Source: a virus. Taken from it: a stretch of DNA of 38,076 bases. Below are positions 1 through 7,539 of the stretch, in pieces (the stretch's first letter is position 1; every line of letters begins with the position of its first letter). The position numbers and the translations under genes were made by a program. Below the pieces are notes generated by a model. That model was not told the origin of the DNA. It searched no databases and was given only the letters and a program-made list of their open reading frames with translations. The stretch lies in the IMG/VR virus record IMGVR_UViG_3300010354_000011, positions 1 through 38,076 of that record; one strand, given 5' to 3'.

Positions 1-123
1 CGGATCAATTTCCTGCGCGTGGACGAGGCGTGCTCCCATGAGAGCAGCCAGCTCAGTCGGGTGCCGCTGATTGTTCGACGCCAAGAAAACGTCCGCGCTG
101 GCCACCGCGGCGTAATCGCCAAG
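1..123. repeat. Terminal direct repeat, copy 1
   Basis: Bases 1-123 are identical to 37954-38076. The primase-helicase reading frame continues exactly across the join, so the repeat is terminal redundancy of a circular or circularly permuted genome, or an assembly overlap, rather than two functional copies. The unique length is 37,953 bp. Confidence 0.95.
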
Positions 124-1794
124 GATAGCACCTACCGCGCCAAGGAACGTCCCTTTGCCATTGCCCCCGGAGCCGTGCGCAAACGCAAGCACATGCTCCT
201 TCACGCTACCCGTCGCCGAGTAGCCCGCGAGCCTCTGCAAATACGCCTTCAACTCCATGTCCCCGTTGCACGCCTCATTCAGAAACGCGTGCCACTGCGG
301 ACAGCCGCGATCAAAATCCACCTCGACGGCAGTCACCTTCGTGCACAGCTTCGAGCGATCATGCGGATGCAACTCGCCCGTGCGCAGATCGACGATCCCG
401 TTCTTGCAGTTAAGGATATAAATATCCCTGTCCAACTGCTCGGTCGTCACCTGCATCATCGGGTCCGTCTCGGCGATCTGCGCCACGTTGCGCATCACCG
501 GCCACGACGCCACGCGCGACGCCACCCTCTCGCCCTTCGTCGCCGGTGTCACCTTCTGCAACGCCTCGGCCGACGCCTTCGAACAAACACTACGCGTGAA
601 CGCCATGTGCCTCTTGGCCACATCACGCCCCCACTTGACCCCGTCCCAAGCAATCCAGCCCAGCCCACCGGCCACATACCGTATGTCGGACACGTGAAGG
701 CGGGCCAGCCGGCTTGCCAACGCGCTGTCCGAATACTCCACCGGCGTCTCACTATCACTCGCTAGCAAGTCCGAGTAATCATCATCGTCCGGATCAATCG
801 TATCGAACTCCGTGACCTCCGGTTTCAACCCGAACGCCCGCGCCTTGTCCTCGATCCAGTCCCAGCCCAACTCATAGGGCGGGTGCATACGGCCGAAGTC
901 CGCCTCGATATTCTCTACCGAATTGACCCCGTCCTCCCACGACAGCGCCCACTCCGTAAACAACGCCAGCGCCTCACTCTCATTGTCCGGGCCAGCCGCA
1001 GCCTTGATCGCATACCCCATCCGGATATAGTCGTCCCGATCCGGAAAATGCTCAGACGTGTTAGGGACCATTCTAAGGGCCGCTGAGAGCCTTTCCACGC
1101 TCGGAGCTACTAGGGTAGCCTGATTGACGTTCGAACGCTCCACGGCCCTCTCAGCGGCCGTGTCGGCATGAATAATCTCACACCCCGTCATCTCCAGCGT
1201 CTCGACAAGGTCCGCAAAGAACTTCTCGACCTGCTCCCTACCCACCTTGCGCAGACAGCGCGGCCCCCGCGCCGTGATATCTTGGTCAAGGGTGTAAGGT
1301 TCCTTGGTGACGGGATGCACACCGGCGATCACGTATTGCTGGCCATCGCCGAGAAGCTCGACCAGTTGCTCGACGCCCTTGCCGTCCCTAAACCGCAGCC
1401 GCATCCGGCCAATGGCGTCGTCGGTGCGGTACATGAGGAGCCGCTTGGGCGCCCGGCCGACACGCAGCGGCGCCGCGCCCAGCGCCTTTGTCGCCATGTC
1501 CGCGATGATGCGGGCCAAACTCTCGTTCACCACATCAATGTCCAGCGCCGGGTATTTCCCCGCCTTCAGGCCGATGTTGGCGTGGCTGCGGTCCCACCTC
1601 TCAATATCGTTAGGTGTCGGATCGTATGTCTGCCACGCGTAGCCACCCCACGTGCCCTGAGCGTTCTGTCGGCCGGGCGCTTTGCCCGCTTGGTCCGCTG
1701 CGATCTTCGACAACTCCGACAGCGGAGCAGCAGGCGGTATGACGCTGACTAACTCTTTGAAACCAGCCTCATAAAGCTTCTTAAATGTAAGCAT
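1..1794 (-). CDS. Prim-pol / D5-family primase-helicase, N-terminal 598 codons (continues at 37953)
   Basis: This gene starts at ATG 1794, after GAGAGG five bases upstream, and runs off the left edge. It continues in frame at 37953 and stops at 37258, giving 829 residues in all. The N-terminus matches the bifunctional primase-polymerase fold: a K-A-P-x-x-x-N segment near 38-44, NIGL at 73-76, the metal-binding pair D85/D87 in PALDID, and a later GVHP motif of the sxH type. A D5_N-like region follows, then a superfamily 3 Walker A, GSGGNGKGT, at 541-549 with catalytic K547. The family makes primers and unwinds the fork, usually as a ring helicase. It diverges from the DNA polymerase gene across a 125-bp control region and overlaps a DUF3310 gene at its stop. 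The family assignment is secure; the exact split of activities is inferred. Confidence 0.9.
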   Translation of the reverse strand, partial: MLTFKKLYEAGFKELVSVIPPAAPLSELSKIAADQAGKAPGRQNAQGTWGGYAWQTYDPTPNDIERWDRSHANIGLKAGKYPALDIDVVNESLARIIADMATKALGAAPLRVGRAPKRLLMYRTDDAIGRMRLRFRDGKGVEQLVELLGDGQQYVIAGVHPVTKEPYTLDQDITARGPRCLRKVGREQVEKFFADLVETLEMTGCEIIHADTAAERAVERSNVNQATLVAPSVERLSAALRMVPNTSEHFPDRDDYIRMGYAIKAAAGPDNESEALALFTEWALSWEDGVNSVENIEADFGRMHPPYELGWDWIEDKARAFGLKPEVTEFDTIDPDDDDYSDLLASDSETPVEYSDSALASRLARLHVSDIRYVAGGLGWIAWDGVKWGRDVAKRHMAFTRSVCSKASAEALQKVTPATKGERVASRVASWPVMRNVAQIAETDPMMQVTTEQLDRDIYILNCKNGIVDLRTGELHPHDRSKLCTKVTAVEVDFDRGCPQWHAFLNEACNGDMELKAYLQRLAGYSATGSVKEHVLAFAHGSGGNGKGTFLGAVGAILGDYAAVASADVFLASNNQRHPTELAALMGARLVHAQEIDP

Positions 1795-1919
1795 GAAGTC
1801 CTCTCGTCTTTGGAAATGCCGGGCAAACTGGCACAGAAAGCAGTCGCATGGCAACACGATTTTTTTTCTTGACTACCTGTGGATGGGTGTGCGAGCGTTA
1901 AGGGAGACGAGGAGAAAAC
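1795..1919. promoter_or_regulatory. Divergent control region between primase-helicase and DNA polymerase
   Basis: This 125-bp spacer separates two divergent replication operons. A T-run followed by TTGACT (1869-1874) is a good -35 candidate for the plus operon; no clear -10 follows, only weak matches around 1892-1900. TGTGGATGG at 1878-1886 is a 7/9 match to a DnaA box on the minus strand. AGGGAGACGAGGAG (about 1901-1914) is the ribosome binding site for the polymerase. The same TTGACTA start recurs at 34429 ahead of the second plus operon. Confidence 0.4.
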
Positions 1920-3830
1920 ATGATTGTTTCCGTTGACTTTGAAACGCGCAGCGCCGTCGATCTGCGCAAGACTGGTGTCTACATCTACGCCGACGATCCT
2001 TCCACGGACGTATGGTGCATGGCCTACGCCTTCGACGACGAAGAGCCGAAGGTCTGGACGCCGGGCGACCCCATCGACGTGCGGCTCGAAGACTACATCG
2101 TCGAGGGCGGGAAGCTGCGCGCGTGGAACGCCAACTTCGAGCGCGTGATCTGGAACAAGATCATGGTGCCGCGGCACAAGTGGCCGCGCACCGGAGCTTC
2201 GCAATGGTTCTGCACGATGGCGCAGGCCAGCGCGATGGGTCTGCCCCGCGCTCTCGGCCAAGCCGCCGACGTTCTCGGCGTGGAGCAGCAGAAGGACAAG
2301 TCCGGCCAAGCCCTGATGATGCGCATGGCCCGCCCCCGCCGCACCAACCCCGACGGATCGCACGTGTGGTGGGATACCCCGGACAAGATGGCCGCGCTCA
2401 TCAGCTATTGCGAACAGGACGTGCGCACGGAGATCGCCGTGGCCGAGCGGCTGGTGGAGATGGACCAGCAAGAACGCCAAGTCTTTCTGCTTGACCAGCG
2501 GATAAACGACCGCGGCGTGATGCTCGACCGTGACCTGCTGAACCGTGTCAGAGTATTGGCGGACAACAGCAAAGAAGAAATCGACGCGGAGATTGCGCGT
2601 CTAACTAAAGGCAAAGTCACCGGCGCAACCAAAGGCGTTGACCTTGTGAAGTGGCTCAATAGTTATGGCGTGCGCACGAAGAGCGTGGATAAGCAGCATG
2701 TCGCTGCGCTGCTGGCCCGTGACGACCTGCACCCGGTAATCCGCAAGGTGCTGGAGCTTCGCCAAGACGGGGCCAAGTCTAGCACGGCCAAGCTCGACAG
2801 CATGGAGAACGCGGCCGGGCCGGACGACAGGATGCGTGGGCTGCTGGTCTACCACGGCGCAGCCACGGGGCGGTGGAGTGGCAAGCTCGTCCAGCCGCAG
2901 AACTTCCCGCGCCCTGCGAAGAAGCAGGACGAACTTAATGAAATCATTGCGAAGTTGAAGCGAGGCGAATCTGTTGCCGACCACGGCGCCGGCACGCAGA
3001 TTGCCTCCGACTTGCTGCGCTCGATGTTAATCGCCAAGCCGGGACACCGTCTGCTCTTCGCAGATTACAGCGCCATCGAAGCGCGTGTGCTGGCGTGGCT
3101 GGCGGGGGAGACGACGTTGGTGGAGACGTTCGCAAAAGGAGGAGACGTGTACAGAGTCATGGCAAAGGATATCTACAACAAGCCGGTTGACAAGATCGAC
3201 GGCAACGAGCGCCAAGTTGGCAAGATGGCAATCTTGGGATGCGGTTACGGCATGGGCGGTAAACGCTTCGCCGAGCAGTGTGCCGCGATGGGCATCGCCG
3301 TGGACGTAGAGGAAGCCAAGCGCATCGTCTCGGTCTACCGCGAAGCCAACAGCGCGATCTCCGGTTACTGGCGCCAGCTAGAGGAAGAGTTCCTTGAGAA
3401 CTGCCGCGGGGTGATCTCTAAAAAGGGGTCGTTTGCGAGACTTCCGTTGAAGTCTGGTCGGTGCCTTACGTACCACAACCCTCGCATTGTGGAACGTGAG
3501 ACGCCGTGGGGCGAGAAGCGCGAGAGCGTCGAAGTCGATACCCTCAACAGTGTAACCCGCCAGTGGACATCGCAGATCATCTGGGGCGGACTCCTTACGG
3601 AGAACGTGGTGCAGGCTACGGCCCGTGACCTGATGGCCGGGGCGATGATGCGGCTGGAGATGGCGGGCTATCCCGTTGTCATGTCCGTGCATGACGAAAT
3701 CATCTGCGAAGTCCCGGCCGAGCGCGGCGTCCTCGCCGAGATGATTGAACTTATGGTCGAGGTTCCGGCGTGGGCCAAGGGGTGTCCGATTGCGGCAGAA
3801 GGAAAGGCGGGCCTGCGCTATGAGAAGTGA
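1920..3830 (+). CDS. Family A DNA polymerase with 3'-5' exonuclease domain
   Basis: The product (636 residues) is the phage replicative polymerase. The N-terminus is a DEDD proofreading exonuclease: D6 and E8 in VDFETRS, an NANFE motif near 73, and YCEQD near 161-165. The polymerase domain carries motif A D382-YSAIEAR, motif B with R431, K435 and Y443 in a YG context, and motif C H591-D592-E593 (VHDE). There is no 5'-3' exonuclease domain, as in the short phage Pol I enzymes found with DUF2800/DUF2815. The start has a strong GGGAGACGAGGAG just upstream. It is the first gene of the early plus operon, and the next gene starts inside its last 11 bases. Confidence 0.95.
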   Translation: MIVSVDFETRSAVDLRKTGVYIYADDPSTDVWCMAYAFDDEEPKVWTPGDPIDVRLEDYIVEGGKLRAWNANFERVIWNKIMVPRHKWPRTGASQWFCTMAQASAMGLPRALGQAADVLGVEQQKDKSGQALMMRMARPRRTNPDGSHVWWDTPDKMAALISYCEQDVRTEIAVAERLVEMDQQERQVFLLDQRINDRGVMLDRDLLNRVRVLADNSKEEIDAEIARLTKGKVTGATKGVDLVKWLNSYGVRTKSVDKQHVAALLARDDLHPVIRKVLELRQDGAKSSTAKLDSMENAAGPDDRMRGLLVYHGAATGRWSGKLVQPQNFPRPAKKQDELNEIIAKLKRGESVADHGAGTQIASDLLRSMLIAKPGHRLLFADYSAIEARVLAWLAGETTLVETFAKGGDVYRVMAKDIYNKPVDKIDGNERQVGKMAILGCGYGMGGKRFAEQCAAMGIAVDVEEAKRIVSVYREANSAISGYWRQLEEEFLENCRGVISKKGSFARLPLKSGRCLTYHNPRIVERETPWGEKRESVEVDTLNSVTRQWTSQIIWGGLLTENVVQATARDLMAGAMMRLEMAGYPVVMSVHDEIICEVPAERGVLAEMIELMVEVPAWAKGCPIAAEGKAGLRYEK

Positions 3831-4011
3831 TATAAAGATGATCGAGCGCGGCCGGATTGTAGAACACATTCGAAGCACAGGCGAACACATCTTGGCGATG
3901 GCTATGGTTAGCCCGGAGATGAACCTAGAGAGGGCCGAGATTATTTGCACGATCCTTGAGGATGTGGCGATTAGTATTGAGGAAGGCGACCACTGGTCGT
4001 ACGTTAACTGA
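3820..4011 (+). CDS. Small early protein, unknown function
   Basis: A 63-residue protein beginning MRSDIKMIERG at an ATG that overlaps the polymerase stop by 11 bases, which implies translational coupling. It looks helical and mildly acidic, with no cysteines beyond one near position 43, no membrane segment and no motif I recognise. Its position between the polymerase and a DnaA-like DNA-binding protein suggests a replication accessory role; that is inference only. Confidence 0.7.
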   Translation: MRSDIKMIERGRIVEHIRSTGEHILAMAMVSPEMNLERAEIICTILEDVAISIEEGDHWSYVN

Positions 4012-4022
4012 GGAAGACGTAG

Positions 4023-4334
4023 GTGAAGAGAGAGATTGTTAAGCTGTGCGCGGACCTGTTCGATATTTCTCCGGAGGATTTGCTCAGCAGCAAACGCCGG
4101 CAGCGGATCACGCACGCCCGCATGGCGCTCTACGCGGGGTTGCGGAAGCGGGGCTGGTCCTATCCGCGGATTGGTATGTTCTGCAACCGCGACCACTCGA
4201 CGATTATTTATGGTGTGCGCGCCGCAGAGGAATTGATGCGCCGCTACCCGGCTTACGCTGAAAAAGTTGAGAAAGTTTTTTCTTGGCAACCTTATTTTGT
4301 TGAGTTACCTCAGAGCGAGGAGATAAAGCAATGA
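4023..4334 (+). CDS. DnaA domain IV-like DNA-binding protein
   Basis: This 103-residue protein starts at GTG 4023 after GAGGAAGAC. Residues about 29-70 match the C-terminal DNA-binding domain of the replication initiator DnaA: ITHARMALY, a PRIGMFCNRDHST stretch with the diagnostic DHST at 57-60, and a following helix. The AAA+ ATPase and domains I-II of DnaA are absent. Known single-domain relatives bind DnaA-box-like DNA, so it may mark the phage origin, recruit the replisome or compete with host DnaA. A near-consensus box lies at 36660-36668. It follows the polymerase in the same operon and its stop overlaps the next start (ATGA). Confidence 0.85.
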   Translation: MKREIVKLCADLFDISPEDLLSSKRRQRITHARMALYAGLRKRGWSYPRIGMFCNRDHSTIIYGVRAAEELMRRYPAYAEKVEKVFSWQPYFVELPQSEEIKQ

Positions 4335-4591
4335 GCCGCCCCCGTGAATCGCTTCGCCTTGAGAGCAAAGCGGAAGCTATCCGCCGCGCTTTCGCCCATC
4401 CGGCGAACGCTGGCTTTGTTAAAAAGTGGGTGCGCATTTACGCTATTCAAAATTGGAAAGCGCGATACGGCAACCTTTCGGGCCGGCCGCACCCCAGCGA
4501 AAGAATGCCTTGGGCGAAGTGGAAGCGCCTGACGGCTCATCGGTACGCCAAACGTATGGCCCGGTTAACTGGCGCTTCGGAGAGGAGATAG
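4331..4591 (+). CDS. Basic early protein, unknown function
   Basis: An 86-residue protein, rich in Arg, Lys, Trp and Ala, coupled to the upstream gene by an ATGA overlap and preceded by GCGAGGAGATAAAGCA. The run of basic and aromatic residues (WKARYGN, WAKWKRLTAHRYAKRM) suggests nucleic-acid binding. I recognise no family. Confidence 0.65.
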   Translation: MSRPRESLRLESKAEAIRRAFAHPANAGFVKKWVRIYAIQNWKARYGNLSGRPHPSERMPWAKWKRLTAHRYAKRMARLTGASERR

Positions 4592-4595
4592 AGAG

Positions 4596-4706
4596 ATGAG
4601 AGAACCTTTCGACCGAGCGGCCAGCATCGCTTGGGCCGTCATTCTCTGCCTGCTGGGCGCGTATCTGATCGCGCTGGGCGCACTCATCGTATGGAGCCTG
4701 ACATGA
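4596..4706 (+). CDS. 36-residue single-span membrane peptide
   Basis: ATG 4596 follows GAGGAGATAGAG, a strong ribosome binding site, and the stop overlaps the next ATG by four bases (ATGA). The peptide has a short polar N-terminus (MREPFDRAAS) and then one hydrophobic helix (WAVILCLLGAYLIALGALI). Early phage micro-membrane proteins may act in superinfection exclusion or membrane attachment of replication, but no function can be assigned. Confidence 0.6.
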   Translation: MREPFDRAASIAWAVILCLLGAYLIALGALIVWSLT

Positions 4707-4733
4707 CCCCGACCCGAGAAGAATTGCTGGCGC
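4703..4733 (+). repeat. 31-bp direct repeat, copy 1 (leader of gene at 4703)
   Basis: Bases 4703-4733 and 5041-5071 are identical. Each begins at a start codon and encodes MTPTREELLA. It is a duplicated 5' gene end 338 bp apart. Confidence 0.9.
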
Positions 4734-5044
4734 TGGCGGAGCGCGTGGAGGCGTTGAAGGAGCCTTGCTTTGCCACAGAATGCGAGATCGAGCACGCCGT
4801 CTCGCCGCATTGGACGGGCGAAGGGCTGCCAAACCTTTACACCGCCTCCCTCGACGCGGCCATGTCGCTCCGGCCGGAAGGGTGGGAATTCACCGTTGGC
4901 CTTGATGCTGGCGAGGGGTGGGCGTGTGTCATGCCCGCAGGCGGCATCTACCCTGCGGAACTGGAAAAGGACGGTTACGCCGCCACCCCCGCACTCGCCC
5001 TGACAGCGGTAGCGTTGCGCGCCCTAGCGGAGACCGCCCGATGA
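4703..5044 (+). CDS. Small early protein with MTPTREELLA leader
   Basis: A 113-residue protein whose first ten codons are nearly identical in DNA to those of the next gene. The rest (Trp-, Gly- and Pro-containing, with MPAGGIYPAEL near the C-terminus) resembles short phage or host proteins of the type that show an image of an ingested field value, with no catalytic motif visible. Function is unknown. It is coupled at both ends by ATGA overlaps. Confidence 0.7.
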   Translation: MTPTREELLALAERVEALKEPCFATECEIEHAVSPHWTGEGLPNLYTASLDAAMSLRPEGWEFTVGLDAGEGWACVMPAGGIYPAELEKDGYAATPALALTAVALRALAETAR

Positions 5045-5071
5045 CCCCGACCCGAGAAGAATTGCTGGCGC
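5041..5071 (+). repeat. 31-bp direct repeat, copy 2 (leader of gene at 5041)
   Basis: Identical to 4703-4733. It covers the start codon and the next nine codons plus one base. Confidence 0.9.
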
Positions 5072-5595
5072 AGATCGCCGAGCGTGAAGCCGCGAACGAG
5101 CGCGACCGCGCCAAGCTGGCTGCGCTGGATGCGGAGCCGGATTGGGAAGCATGGCGACCGGCGCTAAAGGCGTTTGAAGAAAGTCGCGGCAACATCCCCC
5201 CGTCAACGCCGTTTAACGGTTATGACTTTAAGGTAATTCGCGCTCTCCAAGCCGCCCTTCCTCTCGCCCCTGCACCCCTGCCGATGGGGGAGGATGAGAT
5301 CGAGGCGTTGGCGAGCAAGATTGCGCAGGACGGAAGCCTGTGGGCTTCACAGCGTGACCTAGCCCGCCTCGCCATCCGCGAGACCCTGCGCCGCGTGCCT
5401 GCTTGGCCGGGGGACGAGGAGTTGCGGGAGATGGCGCGCGCCATTGCGAGAGAAGGGTTCTTGGGGGCCAGCTATCACGTTAAGGACGCCGCCCTCGAAA
5501 TGGCCCGCCGCCTCAAGGCCCGCATGAGCGCAGGAAGTGGGGCGAAGGCTGAGCCCTACATCGTTTACGCAGATGATGAGGGAGACCCCGCATGA
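5041..5595 (+). CDS. Early protein with MTPTREELLA leader and coiled coil
   Basis: A 184-residue protein starting at ATG 5041, which overlaps the preceding stop. Residues 5-30 form a likely coiled coil (REELLAQIAEREAANERDR), followed by Ala/Leu/Arg-rich helices. It shares its N-terminal leader with the gene before it, so the two may derive from a partial duplication or from capture of a common translation-start cassette. No enzymatic motif is visible. Confidence 0.7.
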   Translation: MTPTREELLAQIAEREAANERDRAKLAALDAEPDWEAWRPALKAFEESRGNIPPSTPFNGYDFKVIRALQAALPLAPAPLPMGEDEIEALASKIAQDGSLWASQRDLARLAIRETLRRVPAWPGDEELREMARAIAREGFLGASYHVKDAALEMARRLKARMSAGSGAKAEPYIVYADDEGDPA

Positions 5596-5936
5596 CCCCG
5601 CCGGACAAGATCACCGTGACGCAGGCGTGGCTTTACGAACACGATGAGTTCGGCAGGCAGGTGCATGGCAGCCGCTGGGGCACGGCCAATGGCGGGTCGT
5701 TTGACGACTTTGTTGGCTGGAGAGAAACGCAACTTGTGTGCCGCCGCGCAGCCACCGCTCCGCTGCTCGACCTGATTGAGGGGGCGAGGGCTGATCTTTC
5801 GGAATGCCCGAAGTGGCTGCAATGCGTCCCAAGTCATGAAGCGGGCAGCACAACCGATCTGCTGATTGATCGGATCAATACAACCCTCGCCACCCTCGCC
5901 AAGCTCCGCGACGAGATCGCTCGGGAGGAGGGGTGA
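5592..5936 (+). CDS. Early protein, unknown function
   Basis: A 114-residue protein overlapping the upstream stop (ATGA). The N-terminal half carries aromatic residues (AWLYEHDEFGR, WGTANGGSFDDFVGW) and the C-terminal half is helical with Leu/Ile heptads (TDLLIDRINTTLATLAKL). I recognise no motif. It is one of the run of short accessory genes. Confidence 0.65.
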   Translation: MTPPDKITVTQAWLYEHDEFGRQVHGSRWGTANGGSFDDFVGWRETQLVCRRAATAPLLDLIEGARADLSECPKWLQCVPSHEAGSTTDLLIDRINTTLATLAKLRDEIAREEG

Positions 5937-5937
5937 A

Positions 5938-6066
5938 ATGACCCGCCCTTACGTGCCCTCGGACGACGAGAAGCGGGTGAGACCCACGCGCACCTTCTAC
6001 AGCATCGGCGAGGTGCTGATCTGGCGCGAACAGCAAGAACGGAGAACCCACCATGCAGACCACTGA
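5938..6066 (+). CDS. 42-residue early protein, unknown
   Basis: ATG 5938 follows GGGAGGAGGGGTGAA immediately after the preceding stop. The peptide is charged (MTRPYVPSDDEKRVRPTR) and ends in HHADH. Its 3' end overlaps the next start by 14 bases. No family is recognised. Confidence 0.5.
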   Translation: MTRPYVPSDDEKRVRPTRTFYSIGEVLIWREQQERRTHHADH

Positions 6067-6271
6067 CATCGCGCAGATCGCGGAAGTGCTTTGCACCGAA
6101 AGATGCGCTCAAGTGGGCGACCCGCCTTGCAGCAAGGTTTCGCCCGATCCGCATTGTGACGAATGCGTCGGCATGGCGATGGCTGTCCGCGCCCACCTCA
6201 AATCGGATATTCGGAAACCAACCGACATTGCGACGGATAATAATCGACTTTCGCAGGAGACCCCCGCGTGA
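6053..6271 (+). CDS. Cysteine-rich early protein, possible zinc binder
   Basis: A 72-residue protein with five cysteines clustered at residues 14-38 (CTERC, PPC, HCDEC). The spacing suggests a small metal-binding knuckle, but no known zinc-finger family fits clearly. Its stop overlaps the next GTG start. Confidence 0.6.
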   Translation: MQTTDIAQIAEVLCTERCAQVGDPPCSKVSPDPHCDECVGMAMAVRAHLKSDIRKPTDIATDNNRLSQETPA

Positions 6272-6393
6272 TCCCCGACCGCTACCTCGCCAAGTGGGCC
6301 GAGAAGCAAGCCGACTACATGGCCGAGTGCCGCCGCCGCGCATGGATGCGTGAGCATATGCCAGAACTGATTGATGAGGAGAACGACTGGTGA
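6268..6393 (+). CDS. 41-residue early protein ending LIDEENDW
   Basis: GTG 6268 overlaps the previous TGA (GTGA), and the stop overlaps the next GTG. The peptide is amphipathic and Arg/Glu-rich. Its last codons, PELIDEENDW plus stop, are nearly repeated at the end of the next gene, and their DNA doubles as the next gene's ribosome binding site (GAGGAGAACGACTGGTG). Confidence 0.55.
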   Translation: MIPDRYLAKWAEKQADYMAECRRRAWMREHMPELIDEENDW

Positions 6394-6602
6394 GTGGTGA
6401 CGACAGCCTATTAGACCGCGTGGCGTGGTGGATGGTTATGGTTCCGATTTATTTTGCGTATCGACTGATCTGGCTGATGGCGAAAACGGGGCAACCTTCA
6501 GCGCGAGGCATACACCTAGCGATGTGGGAAGCTCACCTTGACATCCCGCCGATCACCGACAGCCAGAAAAAAGAATTGATTGATGAGGGAGACGACTGGT
6601 GA
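6390..6602 (+). CDS. Early membrane protein ending LIDEGDDW
   Basis: A 70-residue protein starting at GTG 6390, with one hydrophobic helix at about residues 13-31 (WWMVMVPIYFAYRLIWLM). The C-terminus, ELIDEGDDW, repeats the end of the previous gene. This again places GAGGGAGACGACTGGTG directly before the next GTG start. Confidence 0.6.
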   Translation: MSGDDSLLDRVAWWMVMVPIYFAYRLIWLMAKTGQPSARGIHLAMWEAHLDIPPITDSQKKELIDEGDDW

Positions 6603-6865
6603 GCGATATAAGTCAACTTGGGCTTGCCCGCACCAACTATTGCACGGGCTGCAAAGCCGCCGACACCATCGAAGCCCAAGCGGCTGAGATCAAGCGGCTG
6701 CGGGAGGCGTTAAAGCCGTTTGCCAAATCTGGCGACCTGCTTGTGGTGGCAGAGGACAAAGGCGACTTCTGGGCTTATCGCCCCGCTGGCGGTGATGAAT
6801 ACGGCATAACGGGCCGACATCTGCTTGCAGCCCGCGCCGCACTGGGAGAGCCGACTGGTGAGTGA
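6599..6865 (+). CDS. Early protein, unknown function
   Basis: An 88-residue protein from GTG 6599. Residues 16-20 hold a CTGC pair, followed by a short coiled coil (TIEAQAAEIKRLREAL) and a WAYRPAGGDEYGITG segment near the middle. The N-terminal layout, a cysteine pair plus a coiled coil, is common in small phage proteins of unknown role. It runs into the third copy of the GACTGGTGAG stop-start junction. Confidence 0.65.
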   Translation: MSDISQLGLARTNYCTGCKAADTIEAQAAEIKRLREALKPFAKSGDLLVVAEDKGDFWAYRPAGGDEYGITGRHLLAARAALGEPTGE

Positions 6866-7037
6866 GGAACGCACACCCCTCGAACTGGCGATGCTGGCGG
6901 CTTGGCTGAATGTCAGGCCCGACCAGATACCTGCCGAGAACAGGGCACAGGCGTGCCCGCACACGATGGCTGCGTGGAAGCGCGTCGGAGAGGCCGCGCT
7001 CGAATACCACCGCGCCACATTAGGAGAGACGAAATGA
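6858..7037 (+). CDS. 59-residue early protein, unknown
   Basis: The most likely start is GTG 6858 in the sequence GACTGGTGAGTG, overlapping the end of the preceding gene by eight bases. An upstream ATG at 6825 is in frame but buried in that gene. The protein is helical, with ERTPLELAMLAAWLNV and a PAENRAQACPHTM stretch. No family is recognised. Confidence 0.55.
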   Translation: MSEERTPLELAMLAAWLNVRPDQIPAENRAQACPHTMAAWKRVGEAALEYHRATLGETK

Positions 7038-7315
7038 CCGACAAGCAAACACCGCCCGAATGGGTGCTGATCGAAGCTGCGAACCGGAGTGGTTGGGCGT
7101 ATGCGAGCGTTGATGGCCTGCGCGATACCTACCTTGAAGGGGGCATTTACCAAGCACTCTGCGACATGATCGAACGCTACGAGGAGCCGCCCGTGGATCG
7201 CAAGCTGCTGTGTGCGCGTGAGGCTTGGCACAACTGGCTGAATAGCGATCACGACGATGAGGAGTGGATCGGCTTCCGCGCCATCGAACTTTACGAAGAG
7301 GGGTTTGGGAAATGA
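7034..7315 (+). CDS. Early acidic protein, unknown function
   Basis: A 93-residue protein from ATG 7034 (after TTAGGAGAGACGAA), overlapping the previous stop. It is Trp-rich and acidic toward the C-terminus (NSDHDDEEWIGFRAIELYEEG). No motif is recognised; a protein-interaction or DNA-mimic role is possible but unsupported. Confidence 0.65.
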   Translation: MTDKQTPPEWVLIEAANRSGWAYASVDGLRDTYLEGGIYQALCDMIERYEEPPVDRKLLCAREAWHNWLNSDHDDEEWIGFRAIELYEEGFGK

Positions 7316-7539
7316 CAACACCGAAGGTCAACTGGTCGGAGAGCGACCAATTCTACTGGGTGAAAAACGCTGACGGCGAGGTGCTGACGTTCGATAGCGT
7401 CCTCGACGCCAAGGACGCTGCCCGCCAGATCGAGATCGACATCGCCGTGAAGGCTGAAGTGAACGCCATCACCACGTGGCTCAGGAAGCACGGGATGAGG
7501 CAGGTTTCTACGTTCGTTGAAGAAGGAAGATACAAATGA
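7312..7539 (+). CDS. Small early protein, unknown function
   Basis: A 75-residue protein from ATG 7312, overlapping the previous stop (ATGA). The N-terminus reads as a short beta-rich segment (WSESDQFYWVKNADGEV) followed by a helix, like small DUF domains of mycobacterial and phage origin, but I cannot name it. Its last four bases overlap the secreted-protein start. Confidence 0.6.
   Translation: MTTPKVNWSESDQFYWVKNADGEVLTFDSVLDAKDAARQIEIDIAVKAEVNAITTWLRKHGMRQVSTFVEEGRYK

Noticed and set aside
19-765. Plus-strand open frame at the left end
   Set aside because: It is antisense to the primase-helicase, which has intact motifs across the circle joint.
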